Of a stretch of DNA of 64,000 nt, positions 24,830-34,640 are shown piece by piece. Position 1 is the first letter of the stretch. Each line of letters opens with the position of its first letter. The position numbers and the translations under genes are program-made. The notes beneath the pieces are model-generated. The model was not told where the DNA came from. It was given only the letters and a program-made list of their open reading frames with translations, and did no database searches. Source of the DNA: Prolixibacteraceae bacterium. Lineage in GTDB: Bacteria > Bacteroidota > Bacteroidia > Bacteroidales > Prolixibacteraceae. Where the stretch lies: positions 186,001 through 250,000 of the forward strand of contig JAFLKN010000015.1 of NCBI GenBank assembly GCA_019163175.1, given 5' to 3'.

Positions 24830-26770
24830 ATGATGAACCAGACTTTGAAAATATTTTTCAGCCTCCTTTCCCTGATTTTCCTGATTCCACAGATTGCATT
24901 TAGTGAGGTGCGTCTGCCCAAATTAGTGAGCGACGGAATGGTTCTTCAGCGCGAAATCCCTGTAAAAATATGGGGCTGGGCAAGTGCCGGTGAAAAGGTT
25001 TCAATTCACTTCAACAGCAAGTCATTCGATACGGTAACATCTTCTGACGGCAAATGGCTAATTACCCTTCCGGCACAAAAAGCTGGTGGTCCGTTCGAAT
25101 TGGAAATTGCAGGTAGCAATCAGATCAAACTAAAAAATATTCTCTTTGGCGATGTATGGCTTTGTTCAGGCCAGTCGAACATGGAAACTCCAATGAGTCG
25201 TGTGGCTCCGCTTCACGGTCCTGAAATTGAAACAAGTGCGAATCCAAAAATCCGTTTATTTCAGGTTCCGGTTCGCTGGAATTATACTAACCCGCAGCAA
25301 GACATTCAGGGCGGAAAATGGGAAGAAGCTAATCCTCAAAGCATTTTGAAATATTCGGCTGTGGGCTATTTCTTTGCCCGCGACATCTACGAAAAATATC
25401 AGGTTCCGGTGGGGATAATTCAATGTGCTGCCGGTGGTTCATCTGCCGAAAGCTGGATCAGCCAAGAATCACTAGAAGCCTTCCCCGAACAATACAAAAT
25501 CGCTAAGCAGCTTTCCGATACCACTTACCTAAAAAATCTGCTTGCTTCAGAACAGGCTGCACAAGGGAAATGGTTCTATGAACTGGGCAAAAGTGATCTT
25601 GGAAGAAAAACTACTCCCTGGTTCAACCCATCAGTCGACGATTCTTCATGGTCAATTTATCAGCTTCCTTCTTCGTTTTCTGAAGTCGGAATAGATTTCA
25701 AAAATGGAGTAGTATGGTTCCGGAAAGACATCGACTTACCCGAAAATTGCTCAGGGAAACATGCGCTTCTTGAACTTGGGCGTATTGTCGACAGCGATTC
25801 AGTTTTCATAAACGGGAAATTTGTAGGTACAACAGGCTACCAATACCCTCCACGCCGCTATACTGTTGCTCCAGGAATATTGAAGGCTGGCAAAAACAAC
25901 ATTACTGTTCGGGTAGTCAGCCAATCGTTTAGCGGAGCTTTTATCAAAGAAAAACCGTATCAATTGACCGTTGATGGTCAGATTTTCGATCTGAAAGGAA
26001 GCTGGAAATACAACATTGGGGCGAAATGCGGCCCCAGCCCAACTGCTACTTTCTTCCCGGGAAAACCACTCGGATTGTACAATGCGATGCTTTCGCCCAT
26101 AGTAAATTACACCCTGAGAGGGATGGTTTGGTACCAGGGCGAATCAAATGCTGAACGCGCTCTCGAATACAAAACAGTCCTTTCTACTTTGATTGGCGAA
26201 TGGCGCGTACTCTGGGGACAAGGTAACCTGCCGTTCCTTTTTGTTCAGCTTCCCGACTTTATGGAACCGAGAAACGAACCTTCAGAAGGTGGATGGGCAA
26301 CGCTTCGTAACCAGCAATTGAAAACACTTTCGGTACCCAACACAGCCATGGCAGTTACCATCGGATTGGGAGAAAAGAACGACATTCATCCGCTCCGGAA
26401 AAAAGAAGTTGGACAGCGGCTTGCCCTTGCTGCTGAAAAGATTGCATACGGAGACAAGAAAGTGGTGGCATCTGGTCCGGCATACCAGTCGATGAAAGTG
26501 AAAGACAACAAAGTAGAACTGACTTTTTCTGATTTCGGAAGCGGACTGACCACCAATGAGGACAAGGAACTGAAACACTTTGCCATTGCCGGAGCCGACA
26601 AGAAGTTTGTGTGGGCAAAAGCTGAAATTAAAGGAAACAAAATAGTTGTATGGAACGATGCCGTTTCAAAACCAGTGGTTGTTCGCTATGCCTGGGCAGA
26701 TAATCCTGCCGGAGCCAATCTGTACAACAAAGAAGGATTGCCCGCTTCTCCTTTTACAACTGAACCTTGA
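24830..26770 (+). CDS. SGNH acetylesterase, sialate O-acetylesterase-like (CE20-type)
   Basis: A 646-residue exported protein (signal about residues 1-25). The esterase nucleophile is S116 in LCSGQSNMETPM, with the block GMVWYQGESNAE and a late Asp-x-x-His region (NDIHPLRKK) completing an SGNH-type site. Residues about 247-383 form an inserted beta-sandwich resembling the GH2 sugar-binding domain (WFRKDIDLP, DSVFINGKFVGTTGYQYPPRRY), an arrangement known from CE20 and sialate esterase-like proteins. It probably removes acetyl groups from hemicellulose oligosaccharides in the periplasm. It is the first gene of the large array. A second in-frame ATG is at 24833. Confidence 0.85.
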   Translation: MMNQTLKIFFSLLSLIFLIPQIAFSEVRLPKLVSDGMVLQREIPVKIWGWASAGEKVSIHFNSKSFDTVTSSDGKWLITLPAQKAGGPFELEIAGSNQIKLKNILFGDVWLCSGQSNMETPMSRVAPLHGPEIETSANPKIRLFQVPVRWNYTNPQQDIQGGKWEEANPQSILKYSAVGYFFARDIYEKYQVPVGIIQCAAGGSSAESWISQESLEAFPEQYKIAKQLSDTTYLKNLLASEQAAQGKWFYELGKSDLGRKTTPWFNPSVDDSSWSIYQLPSSFSEVGIDFKNGVVWFRKDIDLPENCSGKHALLELGRIVDSDSVFINGKFVGTTGYQYPPRRYTVAPGILKAGKNNITVRVVSQSFSGAFIKEKPYQLTVDGQIFDLKGSWKYNIGAKCGPSPTATFFPGKPLGLYNAMLSPIVNYTLRGMVWYQGESNAERALEYKTVLSTLIGEWRVLWGQGNLPFLFVQLPDFMEPRNEPSEGGWATLRNQQLKTLSVPNTAMAVTIGLGEKNDIHPLRKKEVGQRLALAAEKIAYGDKKVVASGPAYQSMKVKDNKVELTFSDFGSGLTTNEDKELKHFAIAGADKKFVWAKAEIKGNKIVVWNDAVSKPVVVRYAWADNPAGANLYNKEGLPASPFTTEP

Positions 26771-26790
26771 TAAACTGAATAGTATCGAAA

Positions 26791-29517
26791 ATGAAAAACA
26801 AGAATATATTTTTCCTGATAAGCTTAGTCGGCCTTCTTGCAGTGACAACTTCATTTGCCCAATCCGGAAAATCTGGACGGGAGCGTATTTCAATCAATGA
26901 AGATTGGAGTTTTTTCAAATACGAATCGCCAGCAAAAGCCGACAAACTGATTTACGATGTCAGGCCTGAAATTACCGATTTGACTGAAAATAAGGTAGCC
27001 GATGCCAAACCAACCGAAGCGGTTGAAGTTGCAGCCAAACAGGAAGTATTAAAACCATGGATTCTTCCTTCAGGAAATAATTTTATCAACGATCCTGCAA
27101 AACGGCATGTTCGTCCGGAAGGAAACCCGGGTGGCGATTTCCCATTTGTTCAGAATAATTTCAATGATCGTTCGTGGGAAAAAGTTAACCTGCCTCACGA
27201 CTGGGCGATAAAAGGTCCGTTTCAGAAAGGACCGAATCCTGAAGTTGGCGGTGGCATGGGCCGTTTGCCGGTTAACGGAGTGGCCTGGTACAGGAAAAAA
27301 TTAGAGATTCCGGCTACAGATTCCGGCAAATCCATCTTTCTCGATATTGATGGCGCCATGTCGTATGCTATGGTTTGGCTGAACGGCCAACTCGTTGGAG
27401 GCTGGCCCTATGGCTACAATTCATTTCGATTAAACTTGACTCCGTTCATCAAATTCGGCAGTGATAATCAATTGGCCATCCGCATAGACAATCCCAACCA
27501 TTCTGCCCGTTGGTATCCCGGTGCAGGACTTTATCGCAATGTTTGGCTGACTAAAACCAACCCGATCCATGTTGGTCAGTGGGGAACTTATGTAACCACC
27601 AAAGCTGTTTCGAAGGAATCGGCTACCATCAATCTGGCTGTAAATCTCGATAACGATTCAAAAACAGATGCAGCAATTGAGGTCTCAACCCAAGTTTATT
27701 CACTTGATGCGAAAGGAAACAAATCGGGTAAAGCGGTTGGTCAATTCTCAACGCTGAGTTCAAAAGTTGTTTCCCCCGGAAGTACAAAGCTTGAAAATTC
27801 TCTCACGATCAAAAACCCGAAACTTTGGGGACCGCCACCCGCTCAGCAACCCAATCTTTATGTAGCGGTGACCACTTTGCTTCAGAATGGCAAAATAATC
27901 GACACTTACGAAACCCGGTTTGGAATTAGATCAGTAGAATTTAATCCCGATAAAGGAATCATTGTCAACGGGGAACACATTAAAATACAAGGGGTCAACC
28001 AGCACCACGATCTGGGCGCTTTGGGTTCGGCATTCAATACCCGCGCTGCCGAACGCCAACTGGAGATTTTACGCGAAATGGGTTGCAATGCCATCCGGTT
28101 TGCGCACAATCCTCCCGCACCGGAATTACTTGAACTTACCGACCGAATGGGTTTTCTGGTGATCGATGAGATTTTCGATTCGTGGGAACGGAAAAAAACG
28201 CCGCACGATTTTCACCTGATTTTCCCCGATTGGTCGGAAGCCGATACGCGTGCTTTTATCCGTCGCGACCGAAATTGTCCTTCAGTAATAATCTGGAGTT
28301 TTGGCAATGAAGTGGGCGAACAATACACCGACAAAGAAGGAGCAGCGGTAGCAAAACGATTACACGTTTTTGTGAAGGAAGAAGACCCGACGCGACCAAC
28401 CAGCCTTGCCATGAATTTTGCAAAACCGGATATGCCTTTACCACAGGTTCCCGACCTCATTGGCCTGAATTATCAGGGCGAAGGGATTCGCACTGCTCCT
28501 GAATTTGAAGGAACCGATCGTATCCGCACATTCGCGCAATACGATGCTTTCCATGCGAAATTCCCCAATAAAGTAATTCTCAGCGCCGAAACCGCTTCCG
28601 CATTCAGTAGCCGCGGTATTTACCTGTTCCCCGTTTCGAAAGAGAACAGTGCACCGGTGCGCGACGGCCGCGGCGGCGACTCAAAAATTTTCCAGGTTAG
28701 TTCGTACGAACTTCATGCAGTAGATTTTGGCTCTTCCGCCGACAAGGTTTTTGGCTCACTCGATCAGCATCCTTTTGTGGCTGGCGAGTTTGTCTGGAAT
28801 GGTTTTGATTACATCGGCGAACCTACCCCTTATTACGAAGCCCGAAGTTCTTATTCCGGAATAATCGATCTGGCAGGTTTCAAAAAAGACCGGTTTTTTC
28901 TCTATCAATCGCGCTGGCGTGCAGAACTTCCCATGGCTCATATTCTGCCACACTGGAATTGGGCTGAACGCGTTGGAGAAGTCACTCCTGTGCATGTGTT
29001 TACTTCGGGCGACGAAGCCGAATTGTTCCTGAATGGTAAATCATTGGGGAAAAGGAAAAAAGGAGTATACGAATACCGTTTGCGTTGGGACGATGTGAAA
29101 TACGAACCGGGCGAATTGAAGGTAATTGCGTATAAAAACGGACAAAAGTGGGCCGAAGAAGTTGTGAAAACTACTGGAGAAGCGTCGCAGCTTCAGGCCA
29201 CAGCCGACCGCAGCCAAATTTTTGCTGACGGGAAAGACTTGGCTTTCATTAACGTGAAAATAGCTGATAAAGATGGCTTAACAGTTCCGCGATCAAACAA
29301 CCGCATTGAATTCAGTATTGAAGGACCGGGCGAAATTGTGGCCACCGATAACGGCGATTCGTATAACCTGGAATCATTTGCCTCTCACCAGAGTGAAGCC
29401 TTTAACGGACTGGCATTGGTGATTGTTCGGTCGAAAGCCGGAGAAAAAGGTATACTAACCGTTACCGCAAAATCAACTGATCTAAAAGAGGTTAAGCTTA
29501 AGATTCAGAGTAAATAA
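26791..29517 (+). CDS. GH2 family beta-galactosidase-like glycoside hydrolase
   Basis: A 908-residue protein with signal peptide (ending SFAQ, about residue 24). It has a sugar-binding jelly-roll domain (about 100-230), an Ig-like domain, a TIM barrel and C-terminal DUF4982-type and Ig-like domains (HVFTSGDEAELFLNGKSLGK). The acid/base is E507 in IIWSFGNEVGEQ and the probable nucleophile E600 in ILSAETAS. GH2 enzymes with this layout include beta-galactosidases and related exo-enzymes; in a xylan locus galactose side-chain removal is the likeliest role, but GH2 specificity cannot be read reliably. It starts 20 bases after the esterase gene. Confidence 0.88.
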   Translation: MKNKNIFFLISLVGLLAVTTSFAQSGKSGRERISINEDWSFFKYESPAKADKLIYDVRPEITDLTENKVADAKPTEAVEVAAKQEVLKPWILPSGNNFINDPAKRHVRPEGNPGGDFPFVQNNFNDRSWEKVNLPHDWAIKGPFQKGPNPEVGGGMGRLPVNGVAWYRKKLEIPATDSGKSIFLDIDGAMSYAMVWLNGQLVGGWPYGYNSFRLNLTPFIKFGSDNQLAIRIDNPNHSARWYPGAGLYRNVWLTKTNPIHVGQWGTYVTTKAVSKESATINLAVNLDNDSKTDAAIEVSTQVYSLDAKGNKSGKAVGQFSTLSSKVVSPGSTKLENSLTIKNPKLWGPPPAQQPNLYVAVTTLLQNGKIIDTYETRFGIRSVEFNPDKGIIVNGEHIKIQGVNQHHDLGALGSAFNTRAAERQLEILREMGCNAIRFAHNPPAPELLELTDRMGFLVIDEIFDSWERKKTPHDFHLIFPDWSEADTRAFIRRDRNCPSVIIWSFGNEVGEQYTDKEGAAVAKRLHVFVKEEDPTRPTSLAMNFAKPDMPLPQVPDLIGLNYQGEGIRTAPEFEGTDRIRTFAQYDAFHAKFPNKVILSAETASAFSSRGIYLFPVSKENSAPVRDGRGGDSKIFQVSSYELHAVDFGSSADKVFGSLDQHPFVAGEFVWNGFDYIGEPTPYYEARSSYSGIIDLAGFKKDRFFLYQSRWRAELPMAHILPHWNWAERVGEVTPVHVFTSGDEAELFLNGKSLGKRKKGVYEYRLRWDDVKYEPGELKVIAYKNGQKWAEEVVKTTGEASQLQATADRSQIFADGKDLAFINVKIADKDGLTVPRSNNRIEFSIEGPGEIVATDNGDSYNLESFASHQSEAFNGLALVIVRSKAGEKGILTVTAKSTDLKEVKLKIQSK

Positions 29518-29539
29518 ATTTTAAACAAATTCTTAATTG

Positions 29540-31189
29540 ATGAAGATGCTGAAAATACAGTCAAGATTACTTTTATTGGTAGGATTGCTTTTAATAAGCA
29601 CAAACATATTTTCTCAGGATCCGAAATTTTACATCTACCTGTGTTTTGGGCAGTCGAACATGGAGGGTGCCGGTACAATTGAAAACGTTGATAAAACGGT
29701 TGACAGTCGGTTTAAAGTTATGGGATCAGTTGATTGCTCCAACCTGGGAAGGACAAAAGGGAAATGGTATACCGCTGTTCCTCCGCTGACCCGCTGCTGG
29801 ACAGGTCTTTCCCCTGTCGATTATTTTGGCAGATCAATGATTGCAAACCTTCCGGCAGATATTAAAGTGGGTGTTATCAATGTTTCTGTTGGTGGCTGCA
29901 AAATTGAACTGTTCGACAAAGTGAATTATACATCCTATCTTTCAACAGTTACCGAAGACTGGTTCAAGAACATCGTTGCCGAATACAGCGGAAACCCCTA
30001 CGCACGTTTGGTTGAGATGGCTAAACTGGCTCAGAAAGATGGAGTAATTAAGGGTATTTTGCTGCATCAGGGTGAGTCGAATACCGGTGACAGCCAATGG
30101 CCAACCAAGGTAAAGGGAGTTTACAACAACCTGATAACCGATCTTGGTCTTGACGCCACTAAAGTGCCTTTGCTTGCCGGTGAAGTGGTGAATGCTGATC
30201 AGGGAGGTGTTTGTGCCAGCATGAATACCATTATCGCCAAATTACCTCAAACAATTTCCAACTCATACGTCATCTCATCGAGCAAATGTACCGATCAGGC
30301 AGATAATCTGCATTTCAACTCGGCAGGTTACCGGAAATTTGGAACGCGGTATGGCATTAAGATGCTTTCGTTATTGGGTTATGAAGTAGCTGAACCTCAG
30401 GATCCGATTGATCCGGTTACTCCTCCTGATCCGAAAGGAACCGAATCGTTCTGGTTTGAAGCTGAGCGTTTTGTAACACCAACAGTTGGTATCAATTTTA
30501 ACGTAGTAACCAATGTTCTCGCGTCAAATGAAAAATATATCACCGTACAGGCCGGAGTTCAAGCTCTTGTTACAGCACCTTCGGTCAGTACCGGACAAAT
30601 CTCCATTCCTTTTACAGCAACCAAGGATACTACCTACAACCTGTATACCCGAATAAACTGTCCAACTGCCGATGATAATTCTTTCTGGTTAAAACTGGAC
30701 AATGGCGGCTTTGTCGCAGTTGACGGGTTAACAACAAGCGGATGGGCATGGATAAAAATTACCAGTTTTTTCCTGACAAAGGGCCAGCATAAAATTACCA
30801 TTGGTTATCGCGAAGATGGCGCTATGCTCGATAAAATTTGTATTTCAAGTTATGGTACTCCTCCGACAGGCTTTGGTGAAAAAGATGCAATAGCAGTTGG
30901 CCTAAATTCTTTAGATGACAGTGATGGCTATACATTGGAACAAAACTTTCCAAATCCTTTTTGCGGGAAAACAAATATCTCATTTGAGATTCCAAATAAT
31001 GCATTCGTTTCACTGAAAGTATACAACTTGCTTGGTACTGAAATCGAAGAGCTGGCAGGAAGGGAATATTCTTCAGGAAAGCATAGTGTAGAATTTGACA
31101 TGAAAAATATGTCCAAAGGAATTTACATCTATACTATTAAGGTGGGCAAGTTTTCAGCAAGCCAAAAAATGATCATTCAGGGAAAATAG
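29540..31189 (+). CDS. CE6-type acetylxylan esterase with carbohydrate-binding-like region and T9SS tail
   Basis: About 549 residues from ATG 29540 (a TTG lies one codon upstream). Signal peptide to about residue 25, then an SGNH/CE6 catalytic domain with nucleophile S39 in [11 protein letters not shown], the block [27 protein letters not shown], and a His near DNLHFNSAGYRKFG. A PP-rich linker (about 290) leads to a beta-sandwich resembling a CBM (about 300-435). Residues about 462-549 are a type A T9SS sorting domain (NFPNPF, ending KMIIQGK). It would deacetylate xylan at the cell surface or outside. It is paralogous to the tail-less gene at 44097. Confidence 0.88.
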   Translation: MKMLKIQSRLLLLVGLLLISTNIFSQDPKFYIYLCFGQSNMEGAGTIENVDKTVDSRFKVMGSVDCSNLGRTKGKWYTAVPPLTRCWTGLSPVDYFGRSMIANLPADIKVGVINVSVGGCKIELFDKVNYTSYLSTVTEDWFKNIVAEYSGNPYARLVEMAKLAQKDGVIKGILLHQGESNTGDSQWPTKVKGVYNNLITDLGLDATKVPLLAGEVVNADQGGVCASMNTIIAKLPQTISNSYVISSSKCTDQADNLHFNSAGYRKFGTRYGIKMLSLLGYEVAEPQDPIDPVTPPDPKGTESFWFEAERFVTPTVGINFNVVTNVLASNEKYITVQAGVQALVTAPSVSTGQISIPFTATKDTTYNLYTRINCPTADDNSFWLKLDNGGFVAVDGLTTSGWAWIKITSFFLTKGQHKITIGYREDGAMLDKICISSYGTPPTGFGEKDAIAVGLNSLDDSDGYTLEQNFPNPFCGKTNISFEIPNNAFVSLKVYNLLGTEIEELAGREYSSGKHSVEFDMKNMSKGIYIYTIKVGKFSASQKMIIQGK

Positions 31190-31230
31190 CAATTGAAATG
31201 AGAACCCAAATTAAGTGTAACCCAGTCAAT

Positions 31231-32862
31231 ATGAACAAATTTTTTTCTACGATATTCTTGCTTTTGCTTGTTTGTTTTGCTCATGGGCAAAAACAAATTG
31301 CGGTGAAGGCCAGCATTAAAAAGCAGACCATTGATGGTTTTGGAGGTTCAATTGCATACTACGAAAACTGGGTGGTATCACACCCCAAACGTTCCATGAT
31401 TTACGATTACCTGTTTCGCGATTTAGGCTTAAGCATTTTGCGCTCACGAAATATGTACATGAATGAAGGAGGAACCAATACCGGAGTGAATGACACCAAA
31501 ACGATTATTTCGGAAGGAAAGAAAAGAAGTTCTTTCGACATTATGATGTCGTCGTGGTCGCCTCCCGGCAAATACAAAAGCAACGGGAAACCTGCCAACG
31601 ACGAAACCATGGCCACACTGGCAACTGATGCAACTGGAAATTTCGTTTATGGCGATTTTGCCAAATGGTGGTACAAATCTTTGGTCGACTATAAAGCAAA
31701 AGGAATCGACATCAAATACATTAGTATACAAAACGAACCCAACTGGAACCCGGGCTACGAAGGTTGCATTTTTATGCCCAATGAACAAACGGTATTCGAT
31801 AAAAAGTTGGAAATCAATGTAAAAGTGGCGTCGTATACCAAAGCGTTTAATGCTGTTTACGATACAATTGCCAAATACAAATCGACCCTGAATATCAATC
31901 CCAAAATGATTGGGCCTGAAGTTCTGGGTATCGAAAATGCCTGGTCGGGACGCCCGGGCGATTACACCAAAACCATGGATATGACCAAGTGTTATGCCGT
32001 TGCTCATCATTTATACACCGGCACCGATCCCGCAACTATGGTTACCAACATGACCATTTTAAACAATTCATATCCCTCTGTTGCTAAAATGCAAACCGAA
32101 TACAGCGATAAGGATTGGTTTACACTGTCGCAAATTATCCACAATTCACTGGTGTACGAAAATGTTTCAGCCTACCTGGTTTGGGAAATAATCTGGCCCG
32201 GCAGCGACTTCATTGACATGGAAAACCCTTGGACTTCGGGATCGTGGGTCAATACCAATGGCTTTAAAGTTGGAACAAAATATTATATGTTCAAACAATA
32301 CGCCAACTTCATCAAACCAGGTTATCGCAGGGTCGAAACTTCAGGAGGAACCAGTTTGCTCAAAGTCTCGGCTTACCTTAGTTCCGATGCACAAAAGATG
32401 AGTATCGTGGCCATCAATACGGCAACAACAAAAGATTCGATAGCCGTTTCTACTCCTGATTATACTGTTTTATCAGGAAGTATTTACAGGACTTCGGATA
32501 CTGAAAAATGCATCTTATCGGGTACCTATGCAGGTAAAAATATTGTCCTTCCACCCAAATCGATTACAACCATTGCCTTGCAGGTAGCATCTCAAATTTC
32601 CGGAGTACCGACAAATCTAAAGGAAGAAAACCATGTTCTGGCGTTTCCAAATCCATTTAGCACGGAGTTTACATTGAACTTAAAGAATTTCAGTGTCCCT
32701 ACTGTAGTCGAAGTATCAAATCTGTCAGGACAGATTCTTTATCATGAAAAAATCGAAAATATTACTTCCGGAAAAATTGGTTCAGAACTACCGGCAGGAA
32801 TGTATATTCTTGGAATTACCGATGGGAAAAAACGTATAACAACTAAAATAATAAAACGATAA
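31231..32862 (+). CDS. GH30 xylanase-type hydrolase with T9SS sorting domain
   Basis: About 543 residues. The start is taken at ATG 31231, whose product begins directly with a signal peptide (MNKFFSTIFLLLLVCFAHG); an in-frame ATG at 31198 adds 11 residues. The catalytic domain starts at QTIDGFGGS (about 30), with acid/base E169 in IQNEPNWNPGYEG and nucleophile E290 in KMQTEYSDKDW. A short beta-domain follows, and residues about 469-543 form a T9SS type A tail (AFPNPF, ending TKIIKR). GH30 enzymes near xylan genes are typically endo-glucuronoxylanases or xylobiohydrolases. The T9SS tail puts it at the cell surface, suited to initial attack. Confidence 0.88.
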   Translation: MNKFFSTIFLLLLVCFAHGQKQIAVKASIKKQTIDGFGGSIAYYENWVVSHPKRSMIYDYLFRDLGLSILRSRNMYMNEGGTNTGVNDTKTIISEGKKRSSFDIMMSSWSPPGKYKSNGKPANDETMATLATDATGNFVYGDFAKWWYKSLVDYKAKGIDIKYISIQNEPNWNPGYEGCIFMPNEQTVFDKKLEINVKVASYTKAFNAVYDTIAKYKSTLNINPKMIGPEVLGIENAWSGRPGDYTKTMDMTKCYAVAHHLYTGTDPATMVTNMTILNNSYPSVAKMQTEYSDKDWFTLSQIIHNSLVYENVSAYLVWEIIWPGSDFIDMENPWTSGSWVNTNGFKVGTKYYMFKQYANFIKPGYRRVETSGGTSLLKVSAYLSSDAQKMSIVAINTATTKDSIAVSTPDYTVLSGSIYRTSDTEKCILSGTYAGKNIVLPPKSITTIALQVASQISGVPTNLKEENHVLAFPNPFSTEFTLNLKNFSVPTVVEVSNLSGQILYHEKIENITSGKIGSELPAGMYILGITDGKKRITTKIIKR

Positions 32863-32863
32863 G

Positions 32864-32882
32864 ATATGAATCGATTTCATAT
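32864..32882. repeat. 19-base palindrome between GH30 and GH43
   Basis: ATATGAA (32864-32870), TCGAT loop, TTCATAT (32876-32882). Perfect 7-base arms, AT-rich, right after the GH30 stop codon. It could be a processing hairpin or a protein-binding dyad. Confidence 0.35.
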
Positions 32883-32918
32883 TGATTCAAAGTGAAAATA
32901 AAAAAAAATTATCGACAT

Positions 32919-34640
32919 ATGAAAAAATTAAGACTATTCCTATTGCTCTTTGCGCTGGCATCGGTATGTATTGCACAAAATCCTTCCAGCTCAACTACTT
33001 CAACCATTTGCAACCCCATCAATCTGAGTTACCGGTTTTGTCTCGATGCTCCATCGCGGCGCGAGGCGGCCGACCCGACCATGGTCACTTTTAAAGGCGA
33101 ATATTACCTTTTTGCATCCAAATCCGGAGGATATTTTCACTCAACCGACCTGATCAATTGGGATTTAATTACAACCAACGACCTTCCATTAGAAGACTAC
33201 GCGCCAACGGTTGTCGAAATGAAAGGCGAACTGTACTTTATGGCTTCAAAGAACGATCCGCCGCTGAAAATCTATAAAACTGCTGATCCCAAGTCAGGAA
33301 AATGGGAAGTTGCCAACGCCGCTTTCCCGATTGGCATGACCGATCCCGATTTGTTCGTTGACGATGACGGTCGTTTGTATTTTTATTACGGCTGTTCCAA
33401 TGTAAACCCGATTTATGCAGTTGAACTCGATACCAAAACGCTCAATCCGATTGGGAAACCAGTAGCTGTGATCAGCAGCGACAAGAAAAATTACGGTTGG
33501 GAACGCTCGGGCGATTACAATGAGGTTGGTAATGATCCATGGATCGAAGGAGCCTGGATGACTAAACAAGATGGAAAATTTTACCTGCAATATGCCGGTC
33601 CGGGAACTGAATTCAAAAGTTATGGCGACGGCGTTTATGTTTCCGACAAACCACTTGGCCCGTTTAAACTGGCAACTCATAACCCATTTTCCTATAAACC
33701 AGAAGGTTTCATTGCCGGCGCAGGTCACAGCAGTACATTTCAGGATAAATACGGGAACTACTGGCACGTAGCCACAATGTCCATTTCGGTAAAACACATG
33801 TTCGAGCGCCGTTTGGGTCTATTCCCAACTTTCTTTGATAAAGATGGTGAGATGGTTACCTATACCGCATTTGGTGATTTCCCGTTTAAAATGCCAACAA
33901 AGAAAATTTCTGGACCGGAAGAATTGTTCCCCAACTGGATGTTGCTTTCGTACAACAAACCGGTTGAAGTTTCTTCGGAGTTAGCCGATCATCCTAAAAA
34001 GTACGCTGCCGATGAGGAAATTCGCACCTTCTGGAGCGCCAAAACAGGAAATAAGGGCGAGTGGATCAGCATGGATTTGCAAACGGAATGCGCATTGAAT
34101 GCCATCCAGATTAATTATGCAGAGAATGAAACCAAAATAAGGGGCCGTCAACCGAATATCTATTATCAGTACCTGTTGGAGTATTCAAGCGATGGCAAAA
34201 TTTGGAAAACGCTGACCGATAAAACGCAGAACAAAACCGATGTTCCGCACGACTACATCGAGTTGGCCAAACCAGTTAAAGCACGGTACATCAAATTGAC
34301 GAATTACCACATGGCCGATGGCACATTTGCTTTGGCTGGTCTGCGTGTTTTCGGAAAGGGCGGTGGAAAATCACCTTCTGAAGTAAAAAGTTTAAGCCTG
34401 AAACGTCAGGAAAACGACCGTTGCATTGTCAATTTAAGCTGGCCAAAAATTCCGGGAGCTATTGGATACAACATCCGTTACGGAACCAGCAAAGACAAAT
34501 TGTATCAGAATTACCAGGTGCTTGGAACCGAACTAGTAACTATCCGGAGTTTAAATGCCCAGCAGAAATATTATTTCACGGTTGATGCTTTCAATGGAAA
34601 TGGCATTACCAAAGGCACAAGCATAATCGAATTGAAATGA
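32919..34640 (+). CDS. GH43-type hydrolase with F5/8-type C and fibronectin-III-like domains
   Basis: About 573 residues from ATG 32919, which gives a clean signal peptide (MKKLRLFLLLFALASVCIAQ); a GTG at 32892 is in frame but unlikely. The five-bladed propeller carries the GH43 triad: Asp in EAADPTMV, Asp in MTDPDLFVDDDG, Glu in PWIEGAWMTKQDG. Residues about 345-490 form a discoidin (F5/8C, CBM32-like) domain (ADEEIRTFWSAKTG, LLEYSSDGKIWKTL) and the last ~80 residues are fibronectin-III-like. Probably a periplasmic exo-enzyme such as an arabinofuranosidase, xylosidase or galactosidase; the subfamily is not decided. Its stop overlaps the next start by 4 bases (ATGA), showing translational coupling. 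Confidence 0.85.
   Translation: MKKLRLFLLLFALASVCIAQNPSSSTTSTICNPINLSYRFCLDAPSRREAADPTMVTFKGEYYLFASKSGGYFHSTDLINWDLITTNDLPLEDYAPTVVEMKGELYFMASKNDPPLKIYKTADPKSGKWEVANAAFPIGMTDPDLFVDDDGRLYFYYGCSNVNPIYAVELDTKTLNPIGKPVAVISSDKKNYGWERSGDYNEVGNDPWIEGAWMTKQDGKFYLQYAGPGTEFKSYGDGVYVSDKPLGPFKLATHNPFSYKPEGFIAGAGHSSTFQDKYGNYWHVATMSISVKHMFERRLGLFPTFFDKDGEMVTYTAFGDFPFKMPTKKISGPEELFPNWMLLSYNKPVEVSSELADHPKKYAADEEIRTFWSAKTGNKGEWISMDLQTECALNAIQINYAENETKIRGRQPNIYYQYLLEYSSDGKIWKTLTDKTQNKTDVPHDYIELAKPVKARYIKLTNYHMADGTFALAGLRVFGKGGGKSPSEVKSLSLKRQENDRCIVNLSWPKIPGAIGYNIRYGTSKDKLYQNYQVLGTELVTIRSLNAQQKYYFTVDAFNGNGITKGTSIIELK

Noticed and set aside
31444-32010. A 188-codon open frame on the minus strand opposite the GH30 gene.
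   Set aside because: It lies wholly opposite a gene with clear catalytic motifs, and its translation has no recognisable domain or signal.
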